The notes beneath the pieces are model-generated. The model saw only the letters and a program-made list of their open reading frames with translations. It had not been told where the DNA came from and ran no database searches. A stretch of DNA of 64,000 nucleotides from DSYU01 sp964437595 (GTDB lineage Bacteria; Chloroflexota; Anaerolineae; Anaerolineales; Anaerolineaceae). Below, piece by piece: positions 36,464 through 47,700 of this stretch. The stretch spans positions 16,801 through 80,800 of the forward strand of contig CAYTHO010000015.1 in the NCBI GenBank assembly GCA_964437595.1, given 5' to 3'. Numbering within the stretch: the stretch's first letter is position 1; every line of letters begins with the position of its first letter. The translations under genes were made by a program, and so were the position numbers.

Positions 36464-36492
36464 ATTATAATCACGTTTCTATTAAATTGCAA
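36464..36492 (-). promoter_or_regulatory. Promoter of the AAA ATPase gene
   Basis: On the minus strand, TTGCAA (36487-36492), 17 bp, and a perfect TATAAT (36464-36469). Fifteen AT-rich bases without a ribosome site lie between the -10 box and the ATG at 36448, giving a leader of roughly 9 nt. Confidence 0.7.
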
Positions 36493-36528
36493 GTACCCTT
36501 TTTAATCCTGTGAGTTTGGATTTTAGGC

Positions 36529-36558
36529 TTGTCTCTGCCACCTGCTTTTCTGTATAAT
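36529..36558 (+). promoter_or_regulatory. Promoter of nurA-herA
   Basis: TTGTCT (36529-36534), an 18-bp spacer and TATAAT (36553-36558). The leader to the ATG at 36625 would be about 60 nt and includes AAGAGGT as ribosome site. Confidence 0.65.
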
Positions 36559-36624
36559 CAACATGTGTTATATTGACGTTTGTTCTATTTGTTTCCACTG
36601 ACCATTTATTATCAAGAGGTAGGC

Positions 36625-37791
36625 ATGCCGGTTAATTTTCAGCAGGCGCTGCAGCAAATCCGGGAGATGGGCAGGCAGGCCACGCAGGACCAGCAGCGGC
36701 TGGAAGAAAAGCGCGCAGAGGCAGAGAAGCTGTTCATGGATCTTGCCGAGGAGCTGGATACGCTGGAGCAGTTGGTGGAGCGAGCCGCGGCAGAGAACCC
36801 CTCGCTGCGCTGCGCCGCCCCGCTGCGCGAATACCTGAACGAAACCTTCGCTGCCCCGGCGCTGGAGCATCCCTACACCCTGCTGGCGGCGGATGGGTCG
36901 CAGATCAACCCGGACCGGCACGCGATGGTCGAGTTTGGGGCAATCAACGTTGGAGCGATCCGCATGTGCCCGGGCCAGGGCCAGACACCCGAAGAGATCG
37001 TGCAAAGCCAGATGATGTTCCTAAAAGACCTGTTCACTGCCAGCGGCAACCTGCTCACCGATGACCTGGTGGCGTTGAAGCGCGACCTGGCCGAGCGCCA
37101 GGTGCTGGCGGAGCTGGCGCGCAGCCAGCCGGGGCCTACCGTAGCGCTGACGGACGGCCCGCTGGAGCTGTTCCGCGAGCCAAAGGGCATGCCGGAATTT
37201 AAGGATGGGCTGCGGGAGTACCAGAGGGTGCTGGATACCCTGGCTGAGATGCAGGTTGCCACCGCCGGGTACGTGGATAAGCCGCGCGGGGACCTGCTGG
37301 TGCGGTTGCTGGAACTGGTGATCCTGGAGCGGCGCGGGCAGATCAATAAGGCCGGGCAAGAGCGCCCGCTGCAGGGGGTGTATGATTATAACCTGATGCG
37401 CACGCTGTTAAAACCTGGCGAGCGCTCGGCAGTGCTGCGCATCCATTCCGTCTCGGCGCAGAGCTTTACCGGGCGGCAGGCGCTGCACTTCTTTTACCTG
37501 AACCTGGGCCGCCCTGGTCACCCATACCTGTCGCGGGTCGAAATTCCGCGCTGGGTCGCCGACAGCGAGCGCCTGCTAAACCTGCTGCACGCCTGCCTGC
37601 TGGCCCAGGCTCAGCACCTGGGGGCGCGGCCCTACCCGTATGTGCTGCACCGCGCGCATGAGATCGCGGTGATTTCTTACGATGAAAAGAACCAGTTAGA
37701 GAACATGATCGTCGCTGAGCTGCGCCGCCAGGGCGTGCCGGTGGGTGAGCGCTCGAATAAGCAGATTGCGAAGGATACACGGTATTCGTGA
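36625..37791 (+). CDS. nurA: NurA-type DNA-end resection nuclease
   Basis: 388 residues. The N-terminal region is coiled coil (about 1-60). The NurA domain starts with YTLLAADGSQINPDRHAMVE, whose Asp is the first metal ligand of the family, and continues with ALTDGPLELF, another acidic site position. The end holds RVEIPRWVADS and a Tyr/His-rich stretch typical of NurA. NurA is a 5'-3' single-strand exonuclease that works as a dimer on the HerA hexamer in archaeal double-strand break processing; bacterial homologues occur with HerA. Here herA follows two genes downstream, supporting the call. Confidence 0.85.
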   Translation: MPVNFQQALQQIREMGRQATQDQQRLEEKRAEAEKLFMDLAEELDTLEQLVERAAAENPSLRCAAPLREYLNETFAAPALEHPYTLLAADGSQINPDRHAMVEFGAINVGAIRMCPGQGQTPEEIVQSQMMFLKDLFTASGNLLTDDLVALKRDLAERQVLAELARSQPGPTVALTDGPLELFREPKGMPEFKDGLREYQRVLDTLAEMQVATAGYVDKPRGDLLVRLLELVILERRGQINKAGQERPLQGVYDYNLMRTLLKPGERSAVLRIHSVSAQSFTGRQALHFFYLNLGRPGHPYLSRVEIPRWVADSERLLNLLHACLLAQAQHLGARPYPYVLHRAHEIAVISYDEKNQLENMIVAELRRQGVPVGERSNKQIAKDTRYS

Positions 37792-37805
37792 GAGCCAGGG
37801 ATATG

Positions 37806-37843
37806 AGATTAGGGATTGGGGATTAGGGATTGGAGATTAGGGG
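37806..37843 (+). repeat. G-rich TTAGGG-like repeat in the nurA-herA gap
   Basis: The 72-bp gap after nurA holds imperfect copies of GATTAGGGATTGGG, with G runs at 37812-37814, 37818-37821, 37826-37828 and 37840-37843. Four runs of three or more G with short spacers could form a G-quadruplex in the coding-strand DNA or the mRNA. Confidence 0.7.
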
Positions 37844-37863
37844 AAAGGTAAAGGTAGAGAAAC

Positions 37864-38466
37864 ATGGGCGAAATTGAAATTGGACGGCTCCTGCGGGCCA
37901 GCACCACCTCCTGCGTGGTGGGCTGCCGCGTTTCGCAGGCCAACGTACCGGGGTTTGGCGGGCTGGTGCGCATCCCGCTGGACCCAGACTACGCGATCTA
38001 CGGCCTGATCTACGACATCCATATTGAAGATGATGGGCTGGTGCGGCAGTTAGTCACCGCCGAGCAGGTGGACGAAGATGTGATCCAGGATAACCGCGCC
38101 AACCGCAACGTGCCGGTGGAGGTGAGCGTGCTGCACGTGGGCTACCGGCAGTCCGGGCGCATTTTCCACCTGCTGCCGCCGCGCCCGCCGTTGAGCCTGG
38201 ACGCTATTTATGTATGCGGGCCCAAGGAAGCCTGCGCCTTTACCGAGGCGGGCCGCTTTGGTTACTTCCGCCACGTGCTGCGGGCCGCCGACCTGCCGGT
38301 GGGCGAGCTGCTGGCGGCGCACATCCAGTTTGTGAACCGCCACCACCTGGAACACGACAACTGCAACTGGGCCTCCAGTGCCGTACAGGAGCTGATCACC
38401 CTGCTGCGCGATGATTACCCCACGCTGATGACGGTGCTGGGCGTGCTTTCGGATATTACCGGGTAA
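37864..38466 (+). CDS. HAS-barrel-like protein between nurA and herA
   Basis: 200 residues with no recognised enzyme motif. The first 80 residues are beta rich (IGRLLRASTTSCVVGCRVSQ, then LVRIPLDPDYAIYGLIYDI) and resemble the small HAS barrel found at the N-terminus of HerA and ATP-synthase-type hexamers. The middle has a Cys-x-Pro-Lys turn (VCGPKEAC) and the end is helical (SAVQELITLLRDDYPTLMTV). It lies 72 bp after nurA and 11 bp before herA, so a third component or adaptor of the complex is a fair inference. It is not a frameshifted piece of herA, which has its own barrel. Confidence 0.6.
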   Translation: MGEIEIGRLLRASTTSCVVGCRVSQANVPGFGGLVRIPLDPDYAIYGLIYDIHIEDDGLVRQLVTAEQVDEDVIQDNRANRNVPVEVSVLHVGYRQSGRIFHLLPPRPPLSLDAIYVCGPKEACAFTEAGRFGYFRHVLRAADLPVGELLAAHIQFVNRHHLEHDNCNWASSAVQELITLLRDDYPTLMTVLGVLSDITG

Positions 38467-38477
38467 GGGAGGATGCC

Positions 38478-40214
38478 GTGACCAATATGCTCTTTCCCCC
38501 ACTGCTGCACAAGAACGGCGGCGACGACCCCACCATCGGATATGTGGTGGGCGGCGGCCTCAAAGAAAACCTGCGCGTGCGCCTGACGGTGCCCGCCCAG
38601 GAGGTTCAGGAAGGCTCGTTTGTGATCATCAACAGCGGCGACTGGCGCTTTTACGGGCTGGTCACCGACCTGATGCTGGGCGCAACCGACCCGCGCTTCG
38701 CCGATGAGCAGAGCGAGGCGCGCCTGCCCGGCGGGCTGGCGGGGCTGCTGCACGGGCAGACGCTGTACACCAACCTGGAAGTGATGCCCGCGCTGATGCT
38801 GGAGATTGGCCCGGAACCGGGCAGCCCGCAATACATGGCATGGCGGCAGGCGCACCCCAATGATCCCTCCCCCATCCCCATTAAAACCATCCCGGCCCAC
38901 CACGCTGAGGTGCGGCGGGCCGAGGCGGGCGACGTGGCCGAGATTTTTGGCGACCCGAACGAAAAGGGCAACTTCATCATCGGGCACACCCGCGAGCAGG
39001 GCCACCCGGTATGCCTGAACCTGGAGCATTTTGTACAGCGGTCTTCCGGCATCTTTGGCGCCACCGGCACGGGCAAATCGTTCCTGACGCGCATCCTGCT
39101 GGCGGGGCTGATCCACCACGACCGGGCAGCGGTGTTGATTTTCGACATGCACAACGAGTACGGCCCAGACGATACCGCCTCAGACACCAACCAGAAGGTG
39201 CCGGGCCTGCGCAGCAAGTTCCCCGGCAAGGTACGCATGGTAGGCCTGGGCCGCGACAGCACCGTGCGCGGGATGGTGCCCGATTTCCACCTGGAAATCG
39301 CCGAGAAGGATATCACCCCGGCGGATATCGAGATGCTAACCCGCGAGCTGAATCTGCGCGAGACGACGCCCACTACGCTGAGCGCGCTGGTGCACGAGTT
39401 TCATGAAAATTGGTTCCACGACTTTTGTGAGATGTGTCAGGGTGTAACCATCGAGACAGAAGAGGGTAAAAAGGTGCCCGCGCCAGACAGCGTGGAAGCC
39501 TGGGCCATACGGGCGGGGGTCAATATAATGGCAGCGGTGGCGCTTCACCAGAAGCTAAAAACGCGGCTTTTCAACCTGCCCTACATCGTTAACCAGCCAG
39601 CCGCCGATACCATTGGCGAGATCATCAAATCGCTGGAAGCCGGGAAGCACGTGGTGCTTTCGTTTGGCAAGTACGAGAGCGACCTGGATTACCTGCTGGT
39701 GACCAACCTGCTCACCCGCCAGATCCGCGAGCGCTGGGAGCACAGCACCAACGAGTTCCGCTCGGGGAAGAGCAGCAAAGAGCCGCGCCAGTTGATCATC
39801 GCGGTGGAAGAGGCCCACAAACTGCTCAACCGCGAGATGGCGGCGCAGACCACCTTCAGCACCATCGCGCGCGAAATGCGCAAGTACTACGTTACCCTGC
39901 TGATCATCGACCAGCGCCCCTCGCAGATCTACGATGAGGTGATGTCGCAGTTGGGCACGCGCATCTGCGGCTGGCTGGGCGACGACCTGGATATTCAGGC
40001 AGTGCTGTCGGGGCTGGCGGGGAAGGATACCCTGCGCGGGATGCTGGCCCGCCTGCAGCCGAAAGAAGAGGTGCTGCTGCTGGGCTGGGGCGTGCCCATG
40101 CCCATCCCGGTGCGGTCGAGAAGGTATAACGACCAGTTCTGGCGGGATCTAAAGGGCGATGCCTTTGAGGGCGCGAAGAAAGAGTCGGACATTATGAAAG
40201 AATTAGGTTTCTAA
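38478..40214 (+). CDS. herA: HerA-type DNA translocase/helicase
   Basis: 578 residues. An N-terminal HAS barrel (about 8-75; VRLTVPAQEVQEGSFVIIN) precedes the RecA-like motor: Walker A GIFGATGTGKSFLTRILLAG, then LIFDMHNEYG, a helical insert, the Walker B strand QLIIAVEEAHKLLN, and TLLIIDQRPSQI with the arginine-finger region SQLGTRI. HerA forms a hexamer that pumps DNA to NurA. It uses a GTG start with GGGAGG 5 nt upstream. The last codons and the stop lie inside a 23-bp perfect inverted repeat that terminates the gene. Confidence 0.9.
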   Translation: MTNMLFPPLLHKNGGDDPTIGYVVGGGLKENLRVRLTVPAQEVQEGSFVIINSGDWRFYGLVTDLMLGATDPRFADEQSEARLPGGLAGLLHGQTLYTNLEVMPALMLEIGPEPGSPQYMAWRQAHPNDPSPIPIKTIPAHHAEVRRAEAGDVAEIFGDPNEKGNFIIGHTREQGHPVCLNLEHFVQRSSGIFGATGTGKSFLTRILLAGLIHHDRAAVLIFDMHNEYGPDDTASDTNQKVPGLRSKFPGKVRMVGLGRDSTVRGMVPDFHLEIAEKDITPADIEMLTRELNLRETTPTTLSALVHEFHENWFHDFCEMCQGVTIETEEGKKVPAPDSVEAWAIRAGVNIMAAVALHQKLKTRLFNLPYIVNQPAADTIGEIIKSLEAGKHVVLSFGKYESDLDYLLVTNLLTRQIRERWEHSTNEFRSGKSSKEPRQLIIAVEEAHKLLNREMAAQTTFSTIAREMRKYYVTLLIIDQRPSQIYDEVMSQLGTRICGWLGDDLDIQAVLSGLAGKDTLRGMLARLQPKEEVLLLGWGVPMPIPVRSRRYNDQFWRDLKGDAFEGAKKESDIMKELGF

Positions 40215-40255
40215 AAAATCAGGGCTGCTGGCGCAGCCCTGATTTTTTAGAAACC
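40206..40255. terminator. Bidirectional terminator, 23-bp perfect inverted repeat
   Basis: Arms 40206-40228 and 40233-40255 are perfect inverted copies with a 4-nt loop (TGGC). The core is a GC-rich CAGGGCTGC stem flanked by A6 and T6, so it works both for herA (plus) and secA (minus). The herA stop codon at 40212-40214 is within the left arm. Confidence 0.92.
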
Positions 40256-40265
40256 GTTTCCTTAT

Positions 40266-44453
<4,188 letters not shown>

Positions 44454-44522
44454 ATTCCCTCGTTTCGACTTCCGGACGGGCTTGCATATTGCTATTTCTT
44501 TCACCACGCCGGTAACGGGTCT

Positions 44523-44551
44523 ATTATAAGGAATGATGGGGCGAATGGCAA
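44523..44551 (-). promoter_or_regulatory. Promoter of secA
   Basis: On the minus strand, TTGCCA (44546-44551), 17 bp, and TATAAT (44523-44528). Transcription starts near 44516, giving a leader of about 63 nt and excluding the ATG at 44555. Confidence 0.75.
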
Positions 44552-44656
44552 GCAAGGATTTTCCACCACAGAAAAGGGTGATGATGTTTGATCCAGAAAG
44601 GATACATTAAGAAATGTCATCCTCATCGCTTCTTAAGGATTGGGAGGGAGGGGAAG

Positions 44657-44665
44657 TGCTATAAT
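44657..44665 (+). promoter_or_regulatory. Extended -10 promoter of dnaE
   Basis: TGCTATAAT, a perfect extended -10, without a clear -35. The dnaE leader would be about 100 nt. Confidence 0.55.
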
Positions 44666-44769
44666 ATCTTTAAGCGGGCGTGCGCCATTCTCCGGTGTCC
44701 CCGCCGTTGTTAAGAATCAAAACAGAACAAAATTCCACCAAATGATAGGCGCGCGACCGACCAAACGTT

Positions 44770-47700
44770 ATGTCCTTCGTACACCTCCACGTTCATTCTC
44801 AATATTCGCTGCTAGACGGCTTTAGCAATATTAAAAAGCTGGTCAACCGGACTAAAGAACTGGGCATGCCCGCAGTGGCCTTAACCGACCACGGCAGCAT
44901 GTACGGCGTCATCGATTTTTTCAATGCGGCCAAGGCCGCAGATGTGAAGCCGATTATTGGGCTGGAAGCGTATATGGCCGCGCGCCGGATGCAGGACCGC
45001 GACGCCAAGCTGGATAAACAGTCGCACCACCTGCTGCTGCTGGCTGAAAACCAGACCGGCTACCGCAACCTGCTGAAAATCGCCAGCGCCGCCCAGATCG
45101 ACGGGTTTTATTACTTCCCGCGCATCGATCACGAGTTCCTGGAAAACCACTCCGAGGGCATTATTGCCACATCGGGCTGCATGTCAGCGGAGATTCCGCG
45201 GGCGCTGCGCGAGCGCGGCCCGGAAGAAGCACGGCGGCTGATGGACTGGTATTATGAAGTGTTCGGCCCGGATCACTTTTATCTGGAGCTGCAGCGCCAT
45301 GATATTCCCGAGCTGGAACAGGTGAACCGCGACCTGCTCCAGATGGGCAAGCGCTACCAGGCCAAGTTCATCGCCACCAACGATGTGCACTACGTAAACC
45401 CATCCGATGCGCGCTTGCAGGATATTCTGTTAGCCATCCAAACCGGCGCGCTGATTACCGACCCCAACCGCTTCCGCATGAGCGTGGAGAGCTTTTACCT
45501 GCGCTCGCCGCAAGAAATGGCCGGGCTGTTTGCCGAAGCGCCCGATGCACTGACCAATACGCTGGAAATCGCCGAACGCTGTAACGTGGACCTCTCCAGC
45601 AAAGGCTATCACCTGCCGCGCTTCCCTTACCCGCCGGGATATACGGATGAAACCTACCTGCGCGAGCTGTGCGAAGAAGGGCTGCGCCGGCGCTACGGGG
45701 AAGCCCGCGCCCACGATCCGGTCATCCGCGAGCGGCTGGAATACGAGTTAGGCGTGATTCACCAGATGGGGTTCGATGCGTATTTCTTGATCGTGTGGGA
45801 TTTGTGCCGTTTTGCCCGCGAAAAGGGCATCTGGTACAACGCGCGCGGGTCGGCGGCTGGCTCGATGGTGGCCTACACACTGGACATCACCCTGGTGGAA
45901 CCGGTGGGATACGGGCTGATCTTCGAGCGCTTCCTCAACCCTGGCCGTATCTCAATGCCTGATATTGACCTGGACTTCCAGGATGATATGCGCTCAAAGG
46001 TGCTGGAGTACTGCGCGCACAAATACGGCGACGACCGCGTGGCGCAGATTATCACCTTTGGCACGCTGGGAGCCAAGGCTGCTATCCGCGATGTGGGCCG
46101 GGTGATGGACATTCCCCTGGCCGAGGTGGACAAAGTAGCCAAGCTGATCCCCGGCATCCCGGGCAAGTCGGTCAGCATCCCCGAGGCGCTGGAACAGGTG
46201 CCCGACCTGAAGAAGCTGTATGACACCACCGACTACCTGAAAGACCTGATCGACACCGCCGCGCAGATGGAAGGCGCGCTGCGTAATGCCGGTACGCACG
46301 CGGCGGGCGTGGTGATTACCGACGAGCCAATCGTGGATTATGTGCCGCTCAACCGCCCTACCTCGGGTTCGGAAGACAGCCCGATCAAGACCGTTACCCA
46401 GTTCGAGATGTCGATTATCGAATCGCTGGGCCTGCTCAAAGTGGATTTTCTGGGCCTGCGCACCCTGACCATTATGGCGCGCGCCTGTGAATTGATCGAG
46501 AAACGGCACGGGAAAAAATTTAGTCTGGATAACATCCCCATCACTGATGAGCCTACCTTCGATTTCATCAGCAAGGGCCATACTGCGGGCGTCTTCCAGT
46601 TAGAAGGCACGGGGATGACGCGCTACGTGGTGCAGATGCAGCCGCACAACGTGGATAATGTGATCGCGATGGTGGCGCTGTACCGGCCCGGCCCGCTGGA
46701 GTTTATCCCCACCTATATCAAACGCATGCACGGCGATGAGAAGGTGGATTATCGCCACCCTTCCCTGGAGCCAATCTTCCAGGAAACGTACGGCATTCCG
46801 GTGTACCAGGAGCAGATCATGCGCGCGGCGGTGGACCTGGCCGGGTACACCATGTCCGAATCGGACGAACTGCGCAAGGCAATTGCCAAGAAGCTCAAAG
46901 ATAAACTGATGAAGCACCGCGAAAAGTTTATCGCGGGAGCAGTAAAGCGCGGGATGGCCAAAGAAACCGCTGAAGCGATCTTCACCGATTGGGAAGAGTT
47001 CGCGCGTTACGGGTTCAATAAGTGCCTGCCGGGAAATGTTGAGGTGATCGATGCCAGCACCGGGCGAATGGTGCGCATCGAGGATCTGTACCGCCAGACC
47101 GCCAAACTCAGCGAGACGATGACGCTGGATACGGGCACGCTCAACCTTAAAAGGGGGCAGGTAGCGCAGGTCATGGCAAACGGGGTAAAGCCCGTCTTCC
47201 GGCTGGTAACCGCTTCCGGACGCAGCATCGAGGCAACCGCGAACCATCCATTTTTGACCGTCAATGGCTGGATGCGCCTCGACCAGATTAAACCCGGCGA
47301 GCACATTGCTACACCACGGTTTATCCCAGTGGAAGGGCAACGCGCCTGGCACGAACACGAAGTGATCGCATTGGGCCACCTGCTGGCTGAAGGCAACCTG
47401 TGCCATCCCCACTCGGTGTATTACTATAATCAGGATCAGGCGGAAGTCGATGACTTTGTGAACGCCGCAGAGCAATTTGCTAATGTGCGCTGCAGCGTGA
47501 AGATGCATAAAAACACCTGGTCGGTGTATGCCAGGCGCGCGGAGCGAGAATCTCCACCCGGAATCTTTATCTGGGCCCAGCAGTTAGGACTGCTGGGAAA
47601 AACCGCCCGTGACAAAGAGATTCCTGCTGAGGCTTTTGAACTGAACAACCAGCAGCTTGGCCTGCTGATCAGTCGCATGTGGCAGGGCGACGGGCATATT

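Larger units (their letters stand above)
44454..44769. other. secA-dnaE divergent promoter region
   Basis: A 316-bp gap between two divergent starts. It holds the secA promoter (44523-44551, minus) and the dnaE extended -10 (44657-44665, plus). No gene, hairpin or known RNA was recognised in the rest. Confidence 0.7.

Noticed and set aside
37806..37843. True telomere or linear chromosome end
   Set aside because: The repeats are few, imperfect and internal to an operon.
37864..38477. Frameshift joining the HAS-barrel-like gene to herA
   Set aside because: The small gene ends in its own stop, herA has a strong ribosome site and GTG, and herA has its own N-terminal barrel.
44454..44555. Longer SecA start at 44555
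   Set aside because: It lies upstream of the -10 box and the expected transcription start, and the extra residues are not SecA-like.
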